Positions 16,230-24,158 of a stretch of 64,000 nucleotides of DNA are shown piece after piece. The notes under the pieces are model-generated. The model was not told the origin of the DNA and made no database searches. It worked only from the letters and a program-made list of their open reading frames with translations. Source of the DNA: Planctomycetota bacterium. Its GTDB lineage: Bacteria > Planctomycetota > UBA8742 > UBA2392. Location: contig JACKIE010000007.1 in assembly GCA_020638635.1 (NCBI GenBank), positions 1 to 64,000 of the forward strand. The letters run 5' to 3'. Each line of letters starts with the position of its first letter. Position 1 is the first letter of the stretch. The position numbers and the translations under genes were made by a program.

Positions 16230-17627
16230 CTACCCTAAACGGCGTTCCAGGCCTGTGCTAGCCGTGTCGAAGTTCAGCAGCTCTTCTTCGACGGCCATCA
16301 TGAAGCGGCCGGCGAGCGCGCCGTCTACCAGGCGGTGGTCGAACGCCAGGCTCAGGTACACCATGTCGCGGAAGCCCCAGGAATCTTCCGTCACCATCAC
16401 CGGGCGCTTGACGATCTTGCCGGCGCCCATGATCGCGCTTTCAGGCTGGTTGATCAGCGGCATGCCGAAGATCGGCCCGAAGCTGCCCACGTTGGTCAGC
16501 GTGAAGGTGCCGCCGCTGGTGTCGTCCGGCGTCAGCTTGCCCTGCTTGGCACGGTTGCCGAGGTCGTCAACGGCGGTCGCGATACCCACCAGGTTGAGGT
16601 TCTGGCAGTTCTTGATGTTGGGTACGATCAGGTCGCCGGAATCCAGCGCGACGGCGAAGCCGTAGTTCACGAACTTCTTGATGATGATCTCGTCGCCGTT
16701 GATGATCGAGTTGACCATCGGGTAGCGCTCGAGGGCGCGGCACGCAGCCCAGATGAAGAAGCTGGTGTACGTGAGGTTGAAGCCGTACTCCTTCTTGAAG
16801 CGGTTCTTGATGCTCTCGCGGAACTTCACGATCTTGGTGATGTCCACCTCGTGCACCTGGTTCACGTGCGCCGCGGTGTCGATGGTGTTGCGCATGGCCT
16901 TCACAATGGCCTTGCGCACGGTGCTCATCTTCACAACTTCGACGTTCTTGCCGGCCAGGCCCAGCTGCTCAAGCGTCTTCTTCTCGCCCAGCGCGCTGCG
17001 GGCGGGCGCCGTTGCCGGCGCCTCGGCGCGCGGGGCGCCGGTGCCGACTTCCATGATGCGCGCGGGCGGCGCGCCGGTGCGATTCTGCAGATAGGCCTCA
17101 AAGTCCTGCTTGGTTACGCGGCCGTCCTTGCCGCTGCCGGGCAGGTGCTCGATTTCCTCCAGGCTGACGTTGCTGTCCTTGGCCATCGCGCGAACGACCG
17201 GGCTGTAGAAGCGCTTGCCGTCGTGGCGCGGGACTACCGTGTCGCCGCGCGGCCCGGCATGGTGCGCGGCCGGGCGCTCGGCCACGGCGGTTGCCGTCGC
17301 GGTCGCGGGCTGGTGCTTGCCGTTGCCGCCCTCGGCCTTCTGGGCGGTGGCCGCGGCGGGGGCCTTTGCGGTCGCCGGGGCCGCGCCGGAGCTGCTGATG
17401 CGCGCGATCACCTTGCCCACTTCAACTGTGTCGTCAGCGTTGAACAGGATCTCGCTCAGGACGCCGCTGGCCGGGGCGGGCACTTCGCTGTCCACCTTGT
17501 CGGTCGAAATCTCGAGCACGGTTTCGTCTTTCTTGACCGTGTCGCCCACGTTCTTGACCCAGCGCACGATGGTGGCTTCGGCAATGGATTCGCCCATCTT
17601 GGGCATCAGCATTTCGATATCCGACAT
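16230..17627 (-). CDS. pdhC: Dihydrolipoamide acetyltransferase (E2 of pyruvate dehydrogenase)
   Basis: The 465-residue protein has the classical E2 layout: one lipoyl domain with lipoyl-lysine K44 in EISTDKVDSE; an Ala/Pro-rich linker; a peripheral-subunit-binding domain (about 140-180, SPVVRAMAKDSNVSLEEI); a second linker; and the catalytic acyltransferase domain ending in the active-site DHRLVDG (H431, D435). It forms the core of the complex and passes acetyl groups to CoA. The ATG at 17627 has AAAGGA seven bases upstream; twelve extra upstream codons were rejected. It is on the same strand as the Rieske-like and E1-beta genes. The 2-oxo acid specificity (pyruvate or branched-chain) cannot be fixed from E2 alone. 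Confidence 0.94.
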   Translation of the reverse strand: MSDIEMLMPKMGESIAEATIVRWVKNVGDTVKKDETVLEISTDKVDSEVPAPASGVLSEILFNADDTVEVGKVIARISSSGAAPATAKAPAAATAQKAEGGNGKHQPATATATAVAERPAAHHAGPRGDTVVPRHDGKRFYSPVVRAMAKDSNVSLEEIEHLPGSGKDGRVTKQDFEAYLQNRTGAPPARIMEVGTGAPRAEAPATAPARSALGEKKTLEQLGLAGKNVEVVKMSTVRKAIVKAMRNTIDTAAHVNQVHEVDITKIVKFRESIKNRFKKEYGFNLTYTSFFIWAACRALERYPMVNSIINGDEIIIKKFVNYGFAVALDSGDLIVPNIKNCQNLNLVGIATAVDDLGNRAKQGKLTPDDTSGGTFTLTNVGSFGPIFGMPLINQPESAIMGAGKIVKRPVMVTEDSWGFRDMVYLSLAFDHRLVDGALAGRFMMAVEEELLNFDTASTGLERRLG

Positions 17628-17697
17628 GGCGTGTCCTTTCGTCCCGGGGCCGGAGAATAGCACCGGTGACGGGCTGCGGAAGTCCTGAGCCCGCGCC

Positions 17698-18006
17698 TCA
17701 CAGCGTAACGAAAATCTCGCCGCCTTCGACCTCGACGGGATAGGTCTTCACGCTGATGTGGTCGCTCATAAGGCTGGCGCCGGTCTGCAGCTCGAACTGC
17801 CAGCCGTGCCACATGCAGGTAACCACGCCGCGCGCGCAGATGGCATCGTGCAACGGCGCGTGCATGTGAGGGCAGTTGTCCTCAATCGCGTAAAACTTCC
17901 CGTCCACATTGAACAGGGCGATGCCGGGCCCTTCACCAACGTCGAAATGTGCGCCCTTGTTGGGCTTGGGCGCATCCTCGAGCTTGCAGAGGCTGATTCG
18001 CAGCAT
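17698..18006 (-). CDS. Rieske [2Fe-2S] ferredoxin-like protein
   Basis: The 102-residue soluble protein has the two Rieske ligand pairs, C45-P-H47 and C64-M-W-H67, in the NirD/ferredoxin-component class (no signal peptide, no membrane helix). Such proteins carry electrons to oxygenases or reductases, or act alone. It sits between the E1-beta gene (37 bases upstream) and the E2 gene (70 bases downstream) on the same strand, an unusual place. Its start (ATG 18006) gives a normal N-terminus; an ATG-less extension of 11 codons was rejected. No oxygenase is found in the window. Confidence 0.9.
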   Translation of the reverse strand: MLRISLCKLEDAPKPNKGAHFDVGEGPGIALFNVDGKFYAIEDNCPHMHAPLHDAICARGVVTCMWHGWQFELQTGASLMSDHISVKTYPVEVEGGEIFVTL

Positions 18007-18043
18007 GGGCTGACGCGCGGACCGGGATGTCCGCACCACGGAA

Positions 18044-19024
18044 TTAGTAACTAACCAGCTTGCGCAGGGCGGCCTCGATCTTGGCCGCGTTGGGCAGCAT
18101 GGCCTGCTCGAGTTCCGGCGCGTACGGGATCGGCGTTTCCAGCGCGCCCAGGCGCATCACCGGCGCGTCCAGGTGCTCGAAGCAGTGCTCGCTGATGAAG
18201 CTGGCGAATTCGCCCGCGACGCTGCCCATCAGCGTGGCCTCGTTCACCACCAGCACGCGGTTGGTCTTCTCGACCGTGGCCTTGATCGCCGCCTCGTCAT
18301 AGGGGCGCAGGCTGCGCAGGTCCAGCACCTCGACCTCGATGCCGTCCTGGGCCAGCTTCTCGGCCGCCTGCTCAGCGTAATGAACCATGATGCCGAAGGT
18401 GACCACGCTGGCGTCGCGGCCCTCGCGGGCCAGGCGCGCCTTGCCGATCGGCGTGGGTTCGACCTCACCCAGCTCCTCGCGCAGCTTGGGGTCGCGGTAC
18501 AGGTGCTTGTGCTCGAAGTAGAGCACCGGGTTGTCGTCGCGGATCGCGGCCTTGAGCAGCCCCTTGGCGTCACCGGTGGTGCTGGGCACCACCAGCTTCA
18601 GGCCGGGCACGTTCAGGAACCAGGCCTCCATGCAGCCTGAATGGAACGGCCCGCCGCTGACGCCGCCGCCCCAGGGCAGTCGCACCACCATGGGCACGCG
18701 CGGTCCCCAGCGGTAGTGGATCTTGGCGGCGTTGCTGACGAGCTGGTTGAATCCGCAGGCCACGAAGTCGGCGAACTGCATCTCGACCACGGGGCGCAGG
18801 CCGTAAAGAGCCGCGCCGATGGCGTTGCCGATGATGGCGGATTCGGCCAGAGTAGTGTCCCACACGCGCTCAGGGCCGAACTCTTCGAGCAGGCCCTTGG
18901 TGACGCCGAAGGCCCCGCCGTAGATGCCGATGTCTTCGCCGAGGCAGAACACGTCCTCGTCGCGCTGCATCTCTTCGCGCAGACCCTCGTTGATCGCCTC
19001 GACGTACGTGATGCCCTTGGCCAT
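18044..19024 (-). CDS. pdhB: Pyruvate (2-oxo acid) dehydrogenase E1 component, beta subunit
   Basis: The 326-residue protein matches the E1-beta/transketolase C-like family: TYVEAINEGLREEM at the start, LGEDIGIYGGAFGVTKGLL, the TLAESAIIGNAIGAALYGLRPVVEMQFADF stretch (Pyr domain contacting TPP), then the C-terminal domain with VVTFGIMVHYA and VLDLRSLRPYD. With the alpha subunit (22206-23300, 3.2 kb upstream on the same strand) it decarboxylates the 2-oxo acid and acylates E2. Alpha and beta are usually adjacent; here four genes of other function on both strands separate them. The ATG at 19024 has AGGGG just upstream. Confidence 0.95.
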   Translation of the reverse strand: MAKGITYVEAINEGLREEMQRDEDVFCLGEDIGIYGGAFGVTKGLLEEFGPERVWDTTLAESAIIGNAIGAALYGLRPVVEMQFADFVACGFNQLVSNAAKIHYRWGPRVPMVVRLPWGGGVSGGPFHSGCMEAWFLNVPGLKLVVPSTTGDAKGLLKAAIRDDNPVLYFEHKHLYRDPKLREELGEVEPTPIGKARLAREGRDASVVTFGIMVHYAEQAAEKLAQDGIEVEVLDLRSLRPYDEAAIKATVEKTNRVLVVNEATLMGSVAGEFASFISEHCFEHLDAPVMRLGALETPIPYAPELEQAMLPNAAKIEAALRKLVSY

Positions 19025-19083
19025 GGCCCCTGTCCCTCAATCCGAGACAGGAGTCTGGACTCGGTTTTTCCGGAGTCAACAGG

Positions 19084-19662
19084 TCAGGCGGCGGCGGTCC
19101 ACAGCTGGCCGCTGCGGGCGCGCTCCCACAGGTCCTGGTAGCGTTCGGCCACGTAGGGGTGCAGCTCAAGGGCGCGGTCCAGCGTGGCGCCGGATGCTAC
19201 GATGGCCGCCACCACGTTGTCTTCAAAGCACGGGCCGGCCGGCGAATTCAGCGCCCGCGTGATTTCACTTTCCAGCCACGCGTTCATGCGCAGCACGGGA
19301 ATGCCGCAGTAGAGCTCGGAATCAGCGGCCGGCTCCGGCCAGCAGACCGGGCCGCCCAGGATCGGGGTACCGGCCTGGTGCACGCGGATCGGCACGCCGG
19401 TGGGCGAGTGCTTGATCCAGCCCGGTGCGGAGCCCGCCCGGAAACCCGGTATCTCGGCGATCCAGCGCCAGTCGTCGGCCACCAGCTCGAGCTCGCGGCG
19501 GCTCTGATGGCTGCGGTTCAGCGCCAGGCCGCTGGTGAACGCGACGGGCAAGCCGCGCTCAACGGCCCCCTGCGCCAGGGCACGCGCGGCAAGCTGGGCG
19601 GCGGAATGCGCGGCGATGTTCTCGGCCACGAAACGGTTGCTGACGGCAAGCGATTTGAACAT
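19084..19662 (-). CDS. Protein of unknown function (192 aa)
   Basis: The ATG at 19662 has a strong GGGGAGG six bases upstream, which fixes the start. The product is soluble, with no signal or membrane helix. It opens with FKSLAVSNRFVAENIAAHSAAQLAARALAQGAVERG, a likely pair of helices, and has a Trp/Pro-rich middle with several Gly-Pro turns. No known motif was identified. It is followed 59 bases later by the E1-beta gene on the same strand and preceded by the nucleotidyltransferase gene, so all may share a transcript. Confidence 0.7.
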   Translation of the reverse strand: MFKSLAVSNRFVAENIAAHSAAQLAARALAQGAVERGLPVAFTSGLALNRSHQSRRELELVADDWRWIAEIPGFRAGSAPGWIKHSPTGVPIRVHQAGTPILGGPVCWPEPAADSELYCGIPVLRMNAWLESEITRALNSPAGPCFEDNVVAAIVASGATLDRALELHPYVAERYQDLWERARSGQLWTAAA

Positions 19663-19719
19663 GGCGGACCTCCCCACCATGTTTCGACCAACGGGCGCTG
19701 AAACTGCGGGAATTCCGGC

Positions 19720-20355
19720 CTAGTCTTCGTAGGGGTCTTTGACCTGGGCGAGGTCCCAGCACTCGTTGAACTTCGCGCGCACGTATTCGTGCAATCGGTC
19801 CCCATACTCACGGGGCAGGTTGTTCAGCTTGATCAGCCGGATTACGTCGTCGCCATCGCGCAGGCGGTGCGGGCTGGTCATCCAGCTTGCCAGCTTGAGC
19901 TCGATCAGGGACTTCAGGTCCAGCAGCCGCATGCCGCCCCAGATGCCGCCGACGGGCGCGCCCACGGTCGCCGGGTCGGGAAAGTTGAAGGGGCAGGTCT
20001 TGCCGTCGCCCGGCTTTTCGTCGGTCGTGAGTATGTCGACCTTCAACTTGTACTCGGCGTCCTTGAGTCCTTTGGACCCCTTGAACCGCTCCACCCAGCC
20101 GGCGCCCACCCAGCGTGCCTTGAATTTCGCCAGCCCTTCTTTGGTCAGGATCAGGTCCACGTCTTCCGTGGAGCGCATCAGGCCATTGGCGGCAACGGCC
20201 AGCCCACCCGCCACCACGTAGGGAATGCCCATTTCCTCGAGTCGCTGCGCGATCTTCTTCGCGGCCTTCTGGGGCGGTGCTTCGCCTTCGGCAAATTGGC
20301 CCATGAGTTCCAACGCCCTTTCGAAGTTGGCCCGAAGCTGGTCCTGGCTGAGCAT
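19720..20355 (-). CDS. Predicted nucleotidyltransferase (Pol-beta superfamily)
   Basis: The 211-residue protein has the minimal nucleotidyltransferase signature: YVVAGGLAVAANGLMRSTEDVDLIL with G50-G51 and the metal-binding pair D65 and D67. Such proteins transfer NMP to a protein, RNA or small molecule; relatives include AbiEii-like toxins and MNT antitoxins. Neither a HEPN partner nor an AbiEi-like gene is adjacent, so a toxin role is only a possibility. The start (ATG 20355) has GGAG close upstream. It is the downstream neighbour of the DUF429-like gene (13 bases apart), which suggests an operon. Confidence 0.78.
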   Translation of the reverse strand: MLSQDQLRANFERALELMGQFAEGEAPPQKAAKKIAQRLEEMGIPYVVAGGLAVAANGLMRSTEDVDLILTKEGLAKFKARWVGAGWVERFKGSKGLKDAEYKLKVDILTTDEKPGDGKTCPFNFPDPATVGAPVGGIWGGMRLLDLKSLIELKLASWMTSPHRLRDGDDVIRLIKLNNLPREYGDRLHEYVRAKFNECWDLAQVKDPYED

Positions 20356-20368
20356 GACTCCAGTATAG

Positions 20369-21178
20369 CTATTTCGCGACAGTCAGGGTTTCCCAGAAGG
20401 GGCGGGCCAGCACGGCGCAGGCTTGCGGGGCCGTGAACTCGACAGGCTCGCTGTTGGCGCGGCGGGCGATGCGCTCGCTGATTTCGCGGTCCAGCTCGGC
20501 GCCGCTCAGCACACCCTGCGCCGAGGCGGCCCCCAGGGCCGTCAGCGCGCACAGCATGGCGTCCAGGTCGTCGCTGTTCAGCTTGTCGGCGCCTGGCAGC
20601 GGGTTGACCCCCAGCTCGTCCAGCAGCTTGGCCATCAGCTTGTCGGCGCGCTTGTTGCGGTCGTCGGCTTTCCAGCCCTGCGCCGTGTGGTGCGCGGCGC
20701 CGTCACGGTACTGGCCCCGGAACTCGAGCAACTCCACGCTCGCGCGCGGGTAGACTTCCAGAATCTCGTCACCCAGGTCGAACGCGCTGGCGGCCAGCAG
20801 CGCCCGGAAGCGCACCCCGAACTCTCCTACCCGGTCGGTCAGGGGCGCGTCACCGTAGAACGCGAAATCGATCGGCCGGTGCGTCAGCTCCCACAACATG
20901 CGCTGGGCCGGCGCGCGGCGCGTGCCGCCGGCGCTCAGCGCCTCGATGTCGATTGCCACGTCCACGCCGACAGGGCGCGGCAAACCCAGCAGCCCCTGGC
21001 GCCACTCGGCGAACAGCGTCTCCGACAGGTCGGACAGCTTGTGCTTGCCGCTGAACATGGCAGCCGGCCTCAGTTCAAGGCGCACTTCGCCCCTGTCCTT
21101 GAACGCCGCGGTGGCCAGCATGGGTCTGCGCGCCACGCCGAAGGCAGAGAGGTTGATGCCGGATGCGCTGGTAGCCAT
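20369..21178 (-). CDS. DUF429-like protein, possible RNase H-fold nuclease
   Basis: The 269-residue protein has features I associate with DUF429: an early GVDVAIDIE strand with acidic residues, a central DLGDEILEVYPRASVELLEF block and a C-terminal helical region with DLDAMLCALTALGAA. DUF429 proteins are predicted to have an RNase H-like fold, but their function is unknown; the match here is by pattern only and could be wrong. The ATG at 21178 has GAGGG five bases upstream, better than the longer start at 21196. It heads a likely minus-strand operon with the nucleotidyltransferase and the 19084-19662 gene. Confidence 0.6.
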   Translation of the reverse strand: MATSASGINLSAFGVARRPMLATAAFKDRGEVRLELRPAAMFSGKHKLSDLSETLFAEWRQGLLGLPRPVGVDVAIDIEALSAGGTRRAPAQRMLWELTHRPIDFAFYGDAPLTDRVGEFGVRFRALLAASAFDLGDEILEVYPRASVELLEFRGQYRDGAAHHTAQGWKADDRNKRADKLMAKLLDELGVNPLPGADKLNSDDLDAMLCALTALGAASAQGVLSGAELDREISERIARRANSEPVEFTAPQACAVLARPFWETLTVAK

Positions 21179-21302
21179 GGATTCCCTCGTGCGCAACTTC
21201 TAGCACCTTGCCGACTTCCGTAAACCCGCACGGCCGGGAGGTTTTCTGCAATACCCGGGTGAGGCCGCGGGTTACATGGGTACCATACCGAGGAGCTTGC
21301 CT

Positions 21303-22013
21303 ATGAAACGATTCGCGTGGATGCTTCTGCCCCTGCTGCTGCTGTGCGGCAGCCTGACCGTGCTGGCCCAGGACGAAGGCCAGCCCAAGCGCGCGGAGCC
21401 CCCGCAGCCCGACGGCGGCGGCGAGGAAAACCCGGACCTGAAGAAGGGCGACGACAAGGAAGCCGAGAAAGAAGTCGAGCCCGACAAAGCCACGCTGGAC
21501 AAGCCGGCTCCCGGCTTCACGCTCAAGAACGCCAACGGCAAGGAAGTAAAGCTGGCCGACTTCAAGGGCAAGGTGGTGGTGCTGGAGTGGATCAACCTGG
21601 ACTGCCCCTGGTGCAAGGCCCACTACGAGCAAGGTGACGAGCTGGCCAAACAGCAGAAGAAGCTGCGCGAAGACGGCGGCGTGTGGCTGACCATATGCAG
21701 CAGTGGCGAAGGCAAGCAAGGCAACTTCGACGCCGACACCCTGAAGAAACGCATGGAGAAAGTGAGCCTGTCGGCCGACGACTATCTGCTCGATGCCGAC
21801 GGCGCCGTGGGCAAGAAGTACGAGGCCAAGACCACGCCCCACTGCTACGTGATCGACAAGGAGGGCAAGCTGCGATACCGCGGCGCGCTGGACAACCTGC
21901 GCGAGCGCCGCAAGAACGACAAGCTCGAGGCCGTGAACTACGTGCAGCAGGCCCTGGACGCGCTGAAGGCCGACAAGAAGCTCGACACCACGGAGACCAA
22001 GCCCTACGGCTGA
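21303..22013 (+). CDS. Secreted thioredoxin-like (redoxin/AhpC-TSA) protein
   Basis: The 236-residue product has a signal peptide (MKRFAWMLLPLLLLCG..., cut near AQ at 22-23), then an acidic, charged linker to about residue 60, then a redoxin domain: KPAPGFTLKNANGKEVKLADFKGKVVVLEW (split here as the typical start) and a redox-active C101-P-W-C104. This is the TlpA/ResA-like layout of periplasmic thiol-disulfide proteins; it could reduce disulfides, for instance for cytochrome c assembly. The ATG at 21303 follows AGGAG by eight bases. It is monocistronic, followed by a strong terminator at 22059. Confidence 0.9.
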   Translation: MKRFAWMLLPLLLLCGSLTVLAQDEGQPKRAEPPQPDGGGEENPDLKKGDDKEAEKEVEPDKATLDKPAPGFTLKNANGKEVKLADFKGKVVVLEWINLDCPWCKAHYEQGDELAKQQKKLREDGGVWLTICSSGEGKQGNFDADTLKKRMEKVSLSADDYLLDADGAVGKKYEAKTTPHCYVIDKEGKLRYRGALDNLRERRKNDKLEAVNYVQQALDALKADKKLDTTETKPYG

Positions 22014-22058
22014 GCCGTCAAATTCGCCAAGTAGCGCCGGTCGGCGCCGTAACAGCAA

Positions 22059-22089
22059 GGGACAGGCACCTTCGGCGCCTGTCCCTTTT
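22059..22089 (+). terminator. Rho-independent terminator after the thioredoxin-like gene
   Basis: A perfect nine-base stem GGGACAGGC/GCCTGTCCC (22059-22067 and 22077-22085) with a nine-base loop is followed by TTTT and then GGTTT. It lies 46 bases after the stop at 22013. Confidence 0.85.
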
Positions 22090-22097
22090 GGTTTGGC

Positions 22098-22195
22098 GGG
22101 TAGGTGGCGCCGACAATCCTGTCGGCGGTCGCGCCGCCTTTGGCGCGACAACTTCCAATCGAACAGCCAGCCCGGCAAGATTGTCGGGCCTACCC
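22098..22195. repeat. 98-bp imperfect inverted repeat with GGGTAGG ends
   Basis: The outer ends are GGGTAGG (22098-22104) and CCTACCC (22189-22195), followed inwards by CCGACAATCCTGTCGG on the left and CCCGGCAAGATTGTCGGG on the right, both of which are small palindromes and reverse complements of each other with a few changes. It fills the spacer between the thioredoxin terminator and the stop of pdhA (22206). Confidence 0.7.
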
Positions 22196-22205
22196 GATAG
22201 CCGTA

Positions 22206-23300
22206 CTACCGGTACTTGCGGCCGTAGAGGAAGTCGTCGTCTTCGTGGGCCGGGTGGGGCTGGTCGGCGTACACGCCCTGCATCACCGTGGCCGGGTCGG
22301 GCTTGGGCTGCTTCATCACCCATTCCTCGGCCGCTTCGATCTCGGCCTTCACCTTCTCGGTCATGTCGTTGATGCCGTCGTCGTCGATGTAGCCGAGTTC
22401 CTTCAGGTACGCGCCGTAGCGCAGCAGCGGGTCGCGCGCTTCCCAGTACTCGAAGATTTCCTTGGGCACGTACTTGGCCGGGTCGTGCTCGGCGTGGCCC
22501 TTGCGGCGGAAGGTGATCACCTCGAACAGCTGCGTGCCCTCACCCGCGCGGGCGCGGTCCACGGCGTCCTTGCTGGTCTCATACACCGCGTTGGCGTCGT
22601 TGCCGTCGATCGTCACGCCGTGTTTGATGCCATATCCGATGGCCTTGTCGCTGAAGCGCTCGGCCAAACATTGCGTGGCGCTGGGCGTGCTGTAGGCGTA
22701 CTGGTTGTTCTCGATGATCACCACCAGCGGGGCCTTGCGCACGGCCGCGAAGTTCACGTCTTCATGGAACTCGCCGGTGCTGGTGCTGCCCTCGCCGATC
22801 CAGGTCAGGGCCACGCGTTTCTCGCCCTTCATGCGCGCAGCGAGCACGTAGCCGGATGCCAGTGCAATGCTGGCGCCCAGCATGCTGATCGGCGCGATGA
22901 TGCCGTAGCGCAGGTCGCCCATGTGGGTGTTGCCGTCGCGCCCGCCGGTGGGACTGTTAGTGCGGTACATGTAATTGGCCAGAAAGTCGCGCGGCGGCAG
23001 GCCTTTCACCAGCGTGCTGCCCGCGTTGCGGATCATGGGCGCGATGATGTCCTGCTGTTCGACGGCGTAGGCGCTGGCGCAACTGGCGGCTTCCTGTCCG
23101 AGGCTCGAGAAGGCCGCGCCGATCACCAAGCCGCGGCGATAGAGCAGGCTGATCTTGTTGTCGAACTCGCGGTTCAGGATCATCCAGCGGAACAGCTCAA
23201 GCTGCTGCTCACGCGCCAGCCGCGTCTCCAGCTGGATGTTGCCGGCCCTTGAGTGGGTCTCTTTCTTCGTGACCTTCGCCGGTGTCTTCGCCTTCGCCAT
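22206..23300 (-). CDS. pdhA: Pyruvate (2-oxo acid) dehydrogenase E1 component, alpha subunit
   Basis: The 364-residue protein has the E1-alpha thiamine-diphosphate motif GEGSTSTGEFHEDVNFA followed by IIENNQYAYSTP, and the phosphorylation-loop-like region HMGDLRYGIIAPISMLGASI. It pairs with the beta subunit at 18044-19024 to oxidatively decarboxylate the 2-oxo acid. The ATG at 23300 (MAKAKTPAKV) gives the normal length; fifty further codons upstream (to 23450) are Arg-rich and unlike the family. The branched-chain versus pyruvate preference is not clear from sequence. It is divergent from the lipoprotein gene at 23466. Confidence 0.93.
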   Translation of the reverse strand: MAKAKTPAKVTKKETHSRAGNIQLETRLAREQQLELFRWMILNREFDNKISLLYRRGLVIGAAFSSLGQEAASCASAYAVEQQDIIAPMIRNAGSTLVKGLPPRDFLANYMYRTNSPTGGRDGNTHMGDLRYGIIAPISMLGASIALASGYVLAARMKGEKRVALTWIGEGSTSTGEFHEDVNFAAVRKAPLVVIIENNQYAYSTPSATQCLAERFSDKAIGYGIKHGVTIDGNDANAVYETSKDAVDRARAGEGTQLFEVITFRRKGHAEHDPAKYVPKEIFEYWEARDPLLRYGAYLKELGYIDDDGINDMTEKVKAEIEAAEEWVMKQPKPDPATVMQGVYADQPHPAHEDDDFLYGRKYR

Positions 23301-23465
23301 GGCGCCGAATATGAAGAACAGGAGCCGCAAGCGCAAGCGCGCGGTCCGTACTTCGAGGCAGCGGTCGGCCGTGGAATCAATAAATGTAGGTGCGTACGTT
23401 CGGCCGCTGAATATGCTTCTTGTCGCTTGAGGCTTCCCTGAAAACCGCACGGAAAGAGAGAGCGT

Positions 23466-24158
23466 ATGCGCGCAATGAGCGGCCTGTGGGCCCTGCTGGT
23501 GCTTGTGCTGGTGTTGTCCGCCTGTGGCGGCAGCAAGTCGCAGTCAGACTCGGACAAGTCCGATGACGACAAGTGGTCAAGCAAGAACGTGAAGCGAGAG
23601 GACAGCTCGAACCGGAACGGCTCGGGCAATGCCAACAGCGGCGGCAACAAGGCCGACAGCGGCGGCGGGAACACCGCCAAAGAGCCGGAGCCCGAACCGC
23701 AACCCGAAGTGCCCGAATCTGTCGCGCGCACGGAAATCGAGGGCAAGATCACCGAGTTCAGCAACGTGATCGCCCTCTGGGATGAAGTAAACCACACCGT
23801 GCGCTTCGTGGCCTGCACCCAGACGATCCCCGACGACCAGCTCGCGCGCCTGCGCAACGGCGATCCGTTGGAGGGTGGCGAAGTCCCCCACATCATCTTC
23901 TCGTTCGTTCTGCAGGAAGGCACAACGACCTTGAACAAGGGCAAGGTCGAAAACTGGTTCTATGACTTCCACTGGCTGACTTCGCTGAGCCCAGCCTCGC
24001 TGCGCAACATCGGCAAGGAGACCATCAGCGTCATGAACGGCAAAGCCGAGGTCGGCGAGACGCTGAAGCTGGTGATCAAGTTTGAGAGCGCCAAGGTCAA
24101 GGACGCCCCGGCTGAACAGTTCGATTTCGAGGTCAACTTCGAGGTCGTGCTGCAGTAG
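23466..24158 (+). CDS. Lipoprotein of unknown function
   Basis: The 230-residue product has a lipoprotein signal (MRAMSGLWALLVLVLVLSAC, lipobox LSAC with Cys at residue 20), then about 70 residues of Ser/Asn/Gly/Asp-rich and Pro-Glu-rich linker, then a globular C-terminal domain of about 145 residues beginning near RTEIEGKITEF. It would be anchored in a membrane facing the periplasm. No catalytic motif was seen. The stop at 24158 touches the stop of the convergent lipB gene at 24159, so there is no spacer between them. Confidence 0.85.
   Translation: MRAMSGLWALLVLVLVLSACGGSKSQSDSDKSDDDKWSSKNVKREDSSNRNGSGNANSGGNKADSGGGNTAKEPEPEPQPEVPESVARTEIEGKITEFSNVIALWDEVNHTVRFVACTQTIPDDQLARLRNGDPLEGGEVPHIIFSFVLQEGTTTLNKGKVENWFYDFHWLTSLSPASLRNIGKETISVMNGKAEVGETLKLVIKFESAKVKDAPAEQFDFEVNFEVVLQ

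Noticed and set aside
16335..17660. 441-codon plus-strand frame opposite E2
   Set aside because: Antisense of a certain gene; its sequence is His/Asp/Val-rich, typical of such shadows.
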